Assembly: GCA_027621915.1 (NCBI GenBank)
Contig: JAQCAD010000012.1
Span: 21,280 to 85,279 of the forward strand
DNA from: Pseudomonadota bacterium
Lineage (GTDB): Bacteria > Pseudomonadota > Gammaproteobacteria > Steroidobacterales > Woeseiaceae
Reading direction: 5' to 3'
DNA: 64,000 bases
The notes beneath the pieces were generated by a model that was not told the origin of the DNA, made no database searches, and worked only from the letters and a program-made list of their open reading frames with translations. The first letter of the stretch is position 1, and the number at the start of each line of letters is the position of its first letter. A program made the position numbers and the translations under genes. Positions 28,289 through 36,608 of the stretch are shown here, piece after piece.

Positions 28289-28937
28289 ATGAGGCGAGCA
28301 GCGAGTTTTTTAATTCCGGTGACGTTGATCACGTTGTATTACGCGTTCTGGGCAGGTTTACTTGCCGTTCCTGTTGGTGAAATTTCCGGCGATTAACGAG
28401 TTTTTCCCAATCGGGGGTCTGGGTGATCTCGCCGTAAGAAACATCGATAATTTCGAACCAATATACTCAAGCGCGGAGGAAACCGTACTTTCTCCGTATG
28501 GACCGGTGAAACTGGCCTGCGCAAGTCTGGGTGCAGCCATCTTGATGGTTCCCATTTCCTGGGTGTACTTCATTACCAGTCGGTCCAAGGAGGTCGATCA
28601 GTCCTTCGTGCAAACAATCATCGTCATGCCGGTCGTTGTCACCGGTATTTCAACGATCGTTCTCAACAGTATCGCGCTGGCCTTCAGTCTCGCGGGAATC
28701 GTTGCCGCGGTACGCTTTCGTTTCACGCTCGATCAACCATCACATGCAATGTATATTTTCGTCGCGATCAGCATCGGACTGAGCGCCGGCATCGGCGCGC
28801 TGGGAGTCACGGCGGTGATTTCTGCTGTATTCGTATACACCAACCTGATTATCTGGAAGCTGGAGTACGGCAAGATACTTTCCGGTCCATTCTTTTCCAT
28901 GCTGACCAGGCGCGACAGAACTGACGACGAATACTGA
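28289..28937 (+). CDS. DUF4956-like integral membrane protein with an apparent 1-nt frameshift
   Basis: The ATG at 28289 has AGGA 8 nt upstream and opens a 35-codon frame (MRRAASFLIPVTLITLYY, a membrane helix) that stops at 28396. The next frame, from about 28329 to 28937, carries on with LLVKFPAINEFFPIGG and at least four more helices, without an ATG of its own (first usable start TTG at 28362). Family members run through a first helix ending YY straight into FP...PIGG, so one gene with a single extra base between about 28345 and 28390 explains both parts. The C-terminal half has RFRFTLDQPSHAMYIFVAIS, the best-conserved part. DUF4956 proteins often occur beside CotH- and VTC-type proteins. 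Function unknown. Confidence 0.72.
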
Positions 28938-28939
28938 TT

Positions 28940-29773
28940 TTGAGCGATTTACGTATCGCAGCTGCTGTATTTTTCGGACTTTCCGCCGCGGCGTGCCAGT
29001 CTGAACAGACCGAATCCGGCGGGCCGGACGACTTCGTCCAGTGGACTCTCCCCGATAAACTAAGGGAGATTTCGGGCCTCGCGCTGTCACGAGACGAACG
29101 TCTGTTTGCGATCACTGACGAGGAGGCGATCGTCTACGAAATCGATTATCGCAATGGCAGTTTTGTCAAAGCATTCGCGATTGGCGAACCAACCGTTCGC
29201 GACGATTTTGAAGGAATAGCCGTTCTCGGCGACAAAATCTGGCTGATGACAAGCAAAGGTCGACTGTATTCCTTTGATGAGGGCAGAGACGGCGAAAGAG
29301 TCGCTTACGAACGAGTAAAAACGGGTCTCGGTGACGAATGCGAATTCGAGGGACTGTCCGCCGACCCGCTGACCGGAACGTTGCTGCTCGTTTGTAAGGA
29401 ATCGCGGAAAAAGTCCAAGGGACTGCGAATAATTGAATGGTCTGTGACAAACGCCGATAAGCAAGCTGTGATCGAAATCGACCTCGATACCGAAGCCATG
29501 ACAAAAGCGATCGGCAAGAAACGACTGAATCCCTCGGGCATCACAATTGATCCCGCAACGGGCAATCGCATCGTCGTTGCCGGCAGGCAGCGTGCGGTTT
29601 TCGAGCTGTCGCGTGACGGCCGTTTGCTAGACGTTATAATGCGGCTCGACAGCAAACGACACCGCCAGAGCGAAGGTATTGCAATAACCGCCGACGGGCG
29701 TTTGCTGCTGGCTGATGAGGCAAACAACGGGCCTGCAAGGCTGGCTGTCTACACGCCAAAAAAAGGAAAATAA
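28940..29773 (+). CDS. SdiA-regulated/YjiK-like beta-propeller lipoprotein
   Basis: A 277 aa exported protein. From the TTG start at 28940 it begins with a short hydrophobic stretch ending in a lipobox, SAAAC (residues about 15-19). The body has propeller-like repeats: LREISGLALSRDERLFAITDE, FEGIAVLGDKIWL, CEFEGLSADPLTGTLLL and SEGIAITADGRLLLADEANN. These match the SdiA-regulated domain (YjiK), which is related to phytase-like propellers. The gap to the membrane protein is 2 bp and to the next gene 3 bp, so the three form an operon. Enzymatic function is not established for the family. Confidence 0.82.
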   Translation: MSDLRIAAAVFFGLSAAACQSEQTESGGPDDFVQWTLPDKLREISGLALSRDERLFAITDEEAIVYEIDYRNGSFVKAFAIGEPTVRDDFEGIAVLGDKIWLMTSKGRLYSFDEGRDGERVAYERVKTGLGDECEFEGLSADPLTGTLLLVCKESRKKSKGLRIIEWSVTNADKQAVIEIDLDTEAMTKAIGKKRLNPSGITIDPATGNRIVVAGRQRAVFELSRDGRLLDVIMRLDSKRHRQSEGIAITADGRLLLADEANNGPARLAVYTPKKGK

Positions 29774-29776
29774 AGA

Positions 29777-30772
29777 GTGAATGACGTCGGAAATATAAGC
29801 GGCAACAGTGGACGCACGCTTGTGTTCGTGCATGGGCGAGACTTCAAGCCGCGCGCAGAAGAATTTATGGACTTGAGTGTCGCGGCATTGGCAACGGGCA
29901 TAAGTCGTGACTACCCGCAGTTGAACGATCAACTACATGCTCTGGACAAGCGCCTGGCATATTACGGTGATTTGACCGACGAATTCCTGGTTGGAAAAGG
30001 CCGGCGTTTTGACGAAACGCTGGATATTGGCGACCGTCGAAATGCGTTGATTCAGCTGAAAGCAATCGAAAAGAAAAAGAACTTTGGCGTGAATCGCTAT
30101 GACCGTTTGCCGGGCAAGACGGCAATGGGTGAATTCGCTGCCGACGTGTTCGCTCCGGTGCTGGGTAAACTCGGGTTTTCGAACAAGCTTCTCGCGCATG
30201 TTGGCGCAGATCTTGTCGAATACTGGAATAAGAAAAGCGAGTTTCCACACCAGATTCGAGCGCGTGTTCGATCGGCTATTTGTGACGCCCTGGACGGGAA
30301 TAACCAGGTGCTGCTCATCAGTCATGGAACCGGATGTATCGTAGCGTACGACGTGCTGTGGCAGCTCTCGCACGTCCCTGAGTTCGCCGACACCTATCAA
30401 AGCCGCAAAATCGACCTGTGGTTGACGCTCGGGGCGCCTTTGGGCGATTCCATGGTTCGCAAGCGAATTCTGGGCGCAAGGAGAAAGGGCGTAACAAAAT
30501 ATCCGTCGAATGTCGTCTCGTGGCACAACGTCTCAGCCGAAGACGACTTCGTCAGCCATGACAACACGCTGGCCGATGACTACAAAGAAATGCTGAAGCT
30601 GAAGCTAGTAAGTTGCATAAGGGATTATCGTATTTACAACATGGCCGTCCGCTACGGGAAATCAAATCCCCATAGCTCGCTTGGCTATCTGGCACACCCG
30701 CGTACCGCGCAGATCATAGCCGACTGGTTGCAGCAGGCCCCTGTCGAGCAGGTGCCTACGAGCATCTTTTAA
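29777..30772 (+). CDS. Hypothetical alpha/beta hydrolase-fold protein
   Basis: A 331 aa protein with no signal peptide and a GTG start. It begins with a hydrolase strand, TLVFVHGRDFKP (residues about 13-24), and has a nucleophile elbow SHGTG in VLLISHGTGCIVAYDVLW, a later LTLGAPLG, and aspartates near WHNVSAEDDFVS. A candidate catalytic histidine lies near LGYLAHP. It resembles DUF-type lipase/esterase-like proteins rather than a named family. It is the last gene of the DUF4956/YjiK operon, and its 3' end overlaps the convergent kinase-like gene by 17 bp. Substrate unknown. Confidence 0.7.
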   Translation: MNDVGNISGNSGRTLVFVHGRDFKPRAEEFMDLSVAALATGISRDYPQLNDQLHALDKRLAYYGDLTDEFLVGKGRRFDETLDIGDRRNALIQLKAIEKKKNFGVNRYDRLPGKTAMGEFAADVFAPVLGKLGFSNKLLAHVGADLVEYWNKKSEFPHQIRARVRSAICDALDGNNQVLLISHGTGCIVAYDVLWQLSHVPEFADTYQSRKIDLWLTLGAPLGDSMVRKRILGARRKGVTKYPSNVVSWHNVSAEDDFVSHDNTLADDYKEMLKLKLVSCIRDYRIYNMAVRYGKSNPHSSLGYLAHPRTAQIIADWLQQAPVEQVPTSIF

Positions 30773-31797
30773 GCAGGTTTTTCTCGGTCAAGTTCTCGTT
30801 GGAAACGATCTCGAAGAATTCGTCCAGATATTTGGTCACTGAATCCCGACTCGATTTGTCGAAGTCCGGAATTTCATCCATCAGGGCGTAGATTTCCGCT
30901 TTCTTTGACAAAATATGGGCAACAGAATCAGGGAGGTGTTTGCTGTTTTCGCAGCGACCCCGATAAAGCCGCGTACGCACGCTCCGCAATTTTAATTGCG
31001 GATTGGGTTCTGCGTAAGGGGCATCAACCAGGCCGGAAAAATCGAAATCATAGGGTACCGGACTAACGAGGTCACCATTCGAGAACGGAACAGAATTGTG
31101 GCAACACTTCTCTCCTTCCGGACCCCGGATCATCGAGTAATCTGTGTTTCCGATCAGATATTCGAAGAGGCTAATCAGGTTTGTCTCTTTGCGATCGAGT
31201 TGGAAATAACTCAGCTCTATCGTGTCCAGGGCTGTCAGCCCAAGCCGCTCTCCCACTTTGTCTTCGTCTTCGATGACGAAGCCATACTTGATCATAGGCT
31301 CGTCATTTTTCTCGTTGTTAACGTAGGTGATTCGCAACAGCTTGGTGCGAAAGCTCTTGTCCGTCAGCGTCCGAAGAATTCGATAGGCCATGTATTCCCG
31401 CAAAACGTACTGTTCATTTTTCGGACTCTTATTTTGACAATGCGTTACAAGCTTGAGCTTGTCTTCGCCCCCGAAAATCGTTCCCTCGATTTGCGCGGTC
31501 TTGAAGTTCAAACGAACCGGAGGAAAATTGCAGGTGCTCTTTTGTCGGCGATACCTTCCGCGCGCGCATCTTCAGGTCGAACGATTGTGCTAATCCCGCC
31601 TCATCGGTAAAGCCGAAAGTGCCGTCGAGGTAGTCAATATCTGACCTAACACGCGAGAAAGTCGTCAATGGCGCCACGATTTGCACGTCGAGAACGTCGT
31701 CGCTGTCAAAAAGCGACTGTGCATTGGAGTTCAGCGTCATTCCGAGGAACACCAGTGGCAGAACTGAGGTCAAATTTACGGTGTGTGGGCGGGTCAT
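30756..31797 (-). pseudogene. Exported kinase-like (CotH/HipA-fold-like) protein, frameshifted by loss of one CG dinucleotide
   Basis: Two overlapping frames make one protein. The first starts at 31797 with a signal peptide ending near LNSNAQS and runs through LFDSDDVLDVQIVAPL and LDGTFGFTDE to LKMRAR. The second continues with YRRQKSTCNFPPVRLNF, KLKLVTHC, LREYMAYRILRTLTDKSF and, late, YLIGNTDYS and VPYDFDFSG, and stops at 30756. At the switch, minus strand 31563-31556, the sequence after ATG is (CG)4-G. One more CG would join the frames perfectly, with ARGRYRR. GNTDYS and PYDFD resemble the catalytic and metal-binding motifs of CotH-type protein kinases. Whether the break is real or a sequencing error is open. 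Confidence 0.75.
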
Positions 31798-31908
31798 GAT
31801 CGCGTGAGACTCCCTGTTGTTATTTAGTGGCTGCAGTAATATTAGCATGCGAAAATCAAAACATTGCTCGTCTGGACCTGGCGATCGACGCAAATTCGGG
31901 AGATTTAC

Positions 31909-33753
31909 ATGAAAAAGATTCGGCGAATATCACTGCAGGTCTTAGCCTGTCTGCTTCTGCCGGTTCTTTTGTCCGCCTGCGCATTGGCCGAACAATACCG
32001 ATGGACGGGCGTTGAGCGCGTCGTCGCGATGAGTGATCCGCACGGGGCATACGACGCGATGGTACGGACACTGACGAACGCAGGAGTCATTGACGAAGAG
32101 TTCTCATGGTCTGGTGGTGAGACCCACCTTGTGATTACTGGAGACCTCCTGGATAGAGGTGCGGACTCACGCAGAATCATGGACCTCGTGATGAAACTGG
32201 AATCAGAAGCGTCCGCGAAAGGGGGCATGGTTCACCTGACACTCGGTAATCACGAGGTTATGAACCTGGTTGGCGATGTGCGCTATGTGTCGCGCGGCGA
32301 GTATGCCGCATTTTCAGACGAGGAATCGGCAGACGAACGCGAAGCCTGGTTTCAGCGATATCGTGCCGCGATGGCGCTGGAACGTGAGCCGGTGCCTGAC
32401 GAGGATGCACTTCGCGCTACGTTTAACGAGGCCCGGCCGCCTGGGTTTTACGGGCATAGACAGGCCTTCGGCAGTGAGGGGAAATACGGTCGCTGGTTGT
32501 TGCAAAAACCGCTCGTGGTGGTGGTGAATGACACCGCCTTTGTGCACGCCGGTTTACCGCCGATGGTCGCAGATTTCACGCTCGAACAGCTCAACAATGA
32601 ACTGGGCTCGCAAGTTGGTGATTACCTGCGACATCTCGAGGTGTTAAACAGGGCGGGACTCATCGACCCGGCAACGGGATTTTACGATCATGTGAATATT
32701 GCGGAGCAGCTTGCCGCAGATCCTGCGGTGGCGGACGAGATTCGTGTTGCGTCGTTGAAGGTTGTCGAGCTTAACGATGCCGCCGTCCATGATCCGAACG
32801 GACCCATCTGGTATCGCGGTACGGTGAGCTGCAGCGTTTTGAGTGAAGGAGATGTTCTGGCCGCGTCACTCGCGGCACTTGGTGCGAACCGACTGGTCAT
32901 CGGCCATACGCCGACTGTCACCCGACAGGTATTACAGCGATTCGGTGGACGCGTAATCGAGATCGATACCGGAATGTTGAAGTCCTCGTACAATGGTTCG
33001 GGCAACGCACTGGTTATCGAAGGAGACAGTGTTTCCGTCGTACATGAAAATGGCAGCGGTTCGACATTGCCGATACCGCATCCGCGCCGGGTCGGTCGGC
33101 GCTCCGAAAGTCTGAGTGACGAGAATCTCGAATCGTTACTGTCATCCGGACAGATATCCTCGACCGCGACTGATGCATCCGGGCGCACTATCGTGAAACT
33201 CACCAGCGGCAACGACATGGTGCAGGCAATCTTCACCAAAGGTCCGCGAGGGAAGGGACCCAATACAGAGCTTGCGGCGTATCGACTTGATCGGCTGTTG
33301 CAGCTCAACATGATTCCGATAACCGTGGTACGCGAGGTGGACGGCAAGCAGGGCACGCTGCAGTTTTTGCCGGACAACATTCAGACGGAAGCGATTCGTG
33401 CGGTCAACGGCAGGGGTGGCAGCGCGAATTGCCCTCTGCCACGGCAATGGAATTCGTTGTATGTCTTTGATGCGCTGGTATACAACGACAGCCGCACTCC
33501 AAACAGTATGATCTACGACACGGGCGACTGGCAGCTCATGTCGATAGGTCACCCCGATACTTTCGGCACCAGGCGCGGTCGTCCGGCGTACCTGGCGACC
33601 ATTCCGCTTGAGATCACCGGTGCCTGGGTGGAAGCGCTCTCGTCGTTGTCGGACGAGGTCCTCGCAGCTAATTTTGCGGACGTACTCGACGAAAAGCGAA
33701 TCAACGCACTGGCGACAAGGCGTGATCTGCTGATCGAGCAGGCAGCACAGTAA
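31909..33753 (+). CDS. Lipoprotein with PPP-type phosphatase domain fused to a degenerate kinase-like domain
   Basis: A 614 aa exported protein. The ATG at 31909 has GGGAG upstream, and the signal peptide ends in a lipobox, LLSAC. Residues about 35-360 form a calcineurin-like PPP (Shelph-like) phosphatase with MSDPHGAYD, TGDLLDRGAD, LTLGNHEVMN, FVHAGL and VIGHTPT, so both metal sites appear intact. Residues about 400-614 look like a HipA/FAM20C-type kinase fold: VQAIFTKG, ELAAYRLDRLLQLNMIPITV, VFDALVYNDSRTPNSM, LMSIGHPDTFG and ATRRDLL. In this part the expected N-x-D-R reads NDSR and the metal aspartate before the H is a glycine, so it is probably a pseudokinase. It is divergent from another kinase-like gene 111 bp away. 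Confidence 0.82.
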   Translation: MKKIRRISLQVLACLLLPVLLSACALAEQYRWTGVERVVAMSDPHGAYDAMVRTLTNAGVIDEEFSWSGGETHLVITGDLLDRGADSRRIMDLVMKLESEASAKGGMVHLTLGNHEVMNLVGDVRYVSRGEYAAFSDEESADEREAWFQRYRAAMALEREPVPDEDALRATFNEARPPGFYGHRQAFGSEGKYGRWLLQKPLVVVVNDTAFVHAGLPPMVADFTLEQLNNELGSQVGDYLRHLEVLNRAGLIDPATGFYDHVNIAEQLAADPAVADEIRVASLKVVELNDAAVHDPNGPIWYRGTVSCSVLSEGDVLAASLAALGANRLVIGHTPTVTRQVLQRFGGRVIEIDTGMLKSSYNGSGNALVIEGDSVSVVHENGSGSTLPIPHPRRVGRRSESLSDENLESLLSSGQISSTATDASGRTIVKLTSGNDMVQAIFTKGPRGKGPNTELAAYRLDRLLQLNMIPITVVREVDGKQGTLQFLPDNIQTEAIRAVNGRGGSANCPLPRQWNSLYVFDALVYNDSRTPNSMIYDTGDWQLMSIGHPDTFGTRRGRPAYLATIPLEITGAWVEALSSLSDEVLAANFADVLDEKRINALATRRDLLIEQAAQ

Positions 33754-33774
33754 AGCCTGCCGTTTCCGATGATT

Positions 33775-33795
33775 GTCGGCTAGCGCGTAGCCGAC
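33775..33795. terminator. Hairpin between convergent genes
   Basis: An 8 bp perfect stem, GTCGGCTA/TAGCCGAC, with a 5-base loop lies between the phosphatase gene (stop 33753) and the GMC oxidoreductase gene (stop 33820). There is no strong T-run on either side, so termination may be weak, or the structure may just protect 3' ends. Confidence 0.45.
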
Positions 33796-33819
33796 GGCTT
33801 TCACGGCGGAAAGACTTCG

Positions 33820-35490
33820 TCAGATCTTGTTCTGCCTGGCCGCCGCCATTATTTTTTCCGAAGCCCGGAATGCGAGTGCCATGATCGTCATCGTCGGCTG
33901 ACCTCTGCCTGAAGTCACCATGCTCGAGCCATCGCACAAGAACAGGTTTGGGACATCGTGGGAACGGTGGTTCTTGTCGACGACAGACGTCGTCGGATCA
34001 TCGCCCATGCGACACGTACCGAGCAGGTGTGAGCCGGAGCTCTGGTACTCAATGGGCTGCTTCCAGACGTGTGTAGCGCCTGCAGCTTCCGCGATTTCGG
34101 CCGCTCGTGCCTGCAGGAAACCAGCCAGCGCTATATCGTCTTCATGATCGCGATAAGTAATTCTGAGTGATGGTCTGCCCCAATTGTCCTTGTGAGTCGG
34201 ATCAATCGTCACATTATTGCGGTCCTGGGCGATGGATGTGCCACTGGCGAACAGGAACATGCTCCGGGTGAAGTCGTTTTCCAGGTTGGCCTTGTATTCC
34301 GCGCCCCAGGTTGGGCCTTCCGGACGGGCACCGGCCAAAGAAAACAACAACGGCGTGGCGGCCATAAACGGCCGTGCATCGATGCCGCCACCGCCATAGA
34401 AACCGCGTGCCGGATCTGATTCGTAGAAATCATGGACAATTCGCGATACCTGCACACCCTTGTAATCATTGAGCTGCTCCGCAAAAAGACTGCGCACGAC
34501 TCCGTGGCTGTTGTACATCAGGTTCCGGCCAACAAAGCCACTGCTGTTCGCCAGGCCATCCGGGTGCTGTGCACTTTCCGAAAGCAGGAGCAGGCGCGAT
34601 GTTTCAGCGCCGTTAGCGGACACAATGACGGTTTTGGCCTTTTGTGATCGCTCGTTGCCGTCCGGGTCGATATAAAACACTTCGTCAGCGCGGCCCTGAT
34701 CGTTGGTGCCAATCCTGAATACTGCACATTCCGCCCGAACCTCGCATTTGCCGCTCGCGATCGCATCCGGAATCATGGCAGCGAGTGTGGACGACTTGGC
34801 GTTGACTTCGCAACCAAAGCCCATGCAGAAACCGCAATTAATGCATGCCGGCCGGCCGTTCAGCGGTTTGGACAGTATGGCGTGCGGCTCGGCCTGGGCA
34901 TTAAGACCCAGTTTTTTCGCGCCGCGCTCCATCAGGACGCCTGACGATTTGATCGGGAACGGTGGCGCGGGGAAAGGCCTGGAGCGAAAAGAATCGTTAG
35001 GGCCCGGTGCGCCTGAAACGCCGATTTCCCAGTCGACACGGGTGTAGTAGGGCTCCAGATCGGCGTAGCTGATCGGCCAGTCCGCGAAATTTGTGCCACT
35101 GATCGGGCCGAGCAAGCTGCGTTCCTTGAAATCCACTTCGCGAAGGCGCCAGAAGTTGCCCGTGAAGTGAACGCTGCTGCCACCTACTGTCTGCGCATAA
35201 GAAGCCGGAGCGCGACCGTCGGCCACCTCGGCCACCTCGGTTTCATCGTGCCTGAATGTTTGCTGGTGTTTCCGGTTGCCGCCGCCGCCCAGTTCGTCAA
35301 AAACGAAAACCGACAAATCATCGTGAGTAAAATCTTCTGCCGTACGAAACGGGCCCTGTTCAAGTACGACGACCTGAAATCCGTTGACGGATAATTCCTT
35401 GGCCAGGATGCCACCCGCTGAACCCGATCCGACGATGACGAAATCCACGGCTTCGTCGAGCGGATAGGTAACGCGATTCTCAATTGCCAT
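33820..35490 (-). CDS. GMC-family FAD-dependent oxidoreductase (gluconate/sorbitol dehydrogenase-like large subunit)
   Basis: A 556 aa flavoprotein. The N-terminal FAD motif is VIVGSGSAGGILA (residues about 17-29). GGSSVHFTGNFWR is the GMC signature region, and an Fe-S-like cysteine group, CINCGFCMGFGC, lies in the middle. The C-terminus has the active-site SSGSHLLGTCRMG and SSMVTSGRGQPTMT. I chose the ATG at 35490, which overlaps the end of the upstream subunit 3 gene by 11 bp. This pairing is characteristic of membrane-associated gluconate 2-dehydrogenase-type complexes that pass electrons to a cytochrome c, though no cytochrome subunit is adjacent. The substrate may be a sugar or sugar acid. 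Confidence 0.9.
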   Translation of the reverse strand: MAIENRVTYPLDEAVDFVIVGSGSAGGILAKELSVNGFQVVVLEQGPFRTAEDFTHDDLSVFVFDELGGGGNRKHQQTFRHDETEVAEVADGRAPASYAQTVGGSSVHFTGNFWRLREVDFKERSLLGPISGTNFADWPISYADLEPYYTRVDWEIGVSGAPGPNDSFRSRPFPAPPFPIKSSGVLMERGAKKLGLNAQAEPHAILSKPLNGRPACINCGFCMGFGCEVNAKSSTLAAMIPDAIASGKCEVRAECAVFRIGTNDQGRADEVFYIDPDGNERSQKAKTVIVSANGAETSRLLLLSESAQHPDGLANSSGFVGRNLMYNSHGVVRSLFAEQLNDYKGVQVSRIVHDFYESDPARGFYGGGGIDARPFMAATPLLFSLAGARPEGPTWGAEYKANLENDFTRSMFLFASGTSIAQDRNNVTIDPTHKDNWGRPSLRITYRDHEDDIALAGFLQARAAEIAEAAGATHVWKQPIEYQSSGSHLLGTCRMGDDPTTSVVDKNHRSHDVPNLFLCDGSSMVTSGRGQPTMTIMALAFRASEKIMAAARQNKI

Positions 35491-36088
35491 TTGGCTGCTC
35501 TCCCTGCTGCGCCGCCATGTACTCGGTGTCGTAGTGGCCGAAGGGTGGCAGCCAGGCATGCGGTGGCCCGTCCATGCCGACCAGCTTCCAGCCGATGTTG
35601 TCGCGGTTGCCGCCGTACATGGACATGCCGAAAACGCCGGCCAGCGTCAGGAAGCGAGCACCACCGAAAAATGGCGTGTTCTCCACGCTTTTCAGGTACT
35701 TATCCTGATCGTCCTCGCCAAGATCCGAAAATACCTGTGCGCCCGGAAATGCGGCAGCGACCCCGGCCTGGAAGCCTGCCAACATGCCGCGAGCAGGTCC
35801 TGCCAACCCCGAGAAGAAAGTCCCGAATGCCTTGTCGAAAAAGTACACCGCGCCGGCTTCTGTTGCGCCCGGGGATTGCGTGGTCGGAATAATTCGCGCG
35901 GCAATCGCGATGATTTCGCGCGCTTCTGCGCTCGTAATGTTCTCGTATGCTGCCGCCTCTTTTTTTGCCGTGCACGCCGCCTGAGACACCGCAATAAATG
36001 CCGGAATGCCGGCTCGCATCATCACGCTGCCAACTAATGTGCCGGATCCCTGCATAAACATACGGCGAGTCAGTCCATCACTGCCCAT
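35480..36088 (-). CDS. Gluconate 2-dehydrogenase subunit 3 family protein
   Basis: The 202 aa small subunit of a GMC dehydrogenase. The N-terminus carries a twin-arginine signal, TRRMFMQGSG (residues about 6-15), followed by a hydrophobic stretch and AACTA, so it is exported folded and should carry the GMC subunit, which lacks its own signal, across the membrane. The family region ITSAEAREIIAIAARIIPT and GAVYFFDKAFG is present. It is the first gene of a two-gene operon, divergent from uraH. Confidence 0.88.
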   Translation of the reverse strand: MGSDGLTRRMFMQGSGTLVGSVMMRAGIPAFIAVSQAACTAKKEAAAYENITSAEAREIIAIAARIIPTTQSPGATEAGAVYFFDKAFGTFFSGLAGPARGMLAGFQAGVAAAFPGAQVFSDLGEDDQDKYLKSVENTPFFGGARFLTLAGVFGMSMYGGNRDNIGWKLVGMDGPPHAWLPPFGHYDTEYMAAQQGEQPNGN

Positions 36089-36259
36089 GGTGTAATACTC
36101 CCTGTTTGATCAGTCGATGATTTTTCGAGGCGCAAAAATAGCACAGTAAGGCCGTACTCGCTCGATCGCCTGGCTATGAGGCCTGTTCGGAACACTATTC
36201 CGGGGATCCGGACGATGTAATTTGCTGATATTATTTGAGTTTGCGGAGCGAAACAGCAA

Positions 36260-36607
36260 ATGGGAAAACTGACCACACACGTGCTGAATACGGCGCAGGG
36301 CAAGCCCGGCTCGGGCATCAGTGTGAAGCTCTTCTCAATGGAGAACGGGCGCCATCTTGTTGCATCCGCGGTAACCAATAACGATGGCAGGACAGACGAG
36401 CCGTTGCTGGACGACGAAACCTTCAGGGCAGGTACGTACGAGCTCGAGTTTTCTGTGGGCCGGTACTTTCTTGAAAGCGGTGCCTGCGACACGGACCCGC
36501 CGTTTCTCGATGACGTGGTAATCCGCGTGACGCTGGCGGGCGACGATCCCTACCACGTTCCGCTGCTCGTATCGCCGTGGAGCTATTCGACGTATCGCGG
36601 CAGTTGA
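36260..36607 (+). CDS. uraH: 5-hydroxyisourate hydrolase (transthyretin-related protein)
   Basis: Hydrolyses 5-hydroxyisourate, the product of urate oxidation, to OHCU. The 115 aa product starts with LTTHVLNTAQGKPG (catalytic histidine) and ends with the family tetrapeptide YRGS. The internal RTDEPLL and the histidine in DPYHVPLLVSPWSYSTY are also typical. There is no signal peptide, so it acts in the cytoplasm. It lies 1 bp before xdhA and is the first gene of an eight-gene plus-strand purine operon. Confidence 0.96.
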   Translation: MGKLTTHVLNTAQGKPGSGISVKLFSMENGRHLVASAVTNNDGRTDEPLLDDETFRAGTYELEFSVGRYFLESGACDTDPPFLDDVVIRVTLAGDDPYHVPLLVSPWSYSTYRGS

Positions 36608-36608
36608 A

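Noticed and set aside
28345..31570. Programmed ribosomal frameshifting in the two broken genes
   Set aside because: No slippery heptamer or downstream structure was seen; the second break is explained by loss of one CG unit.
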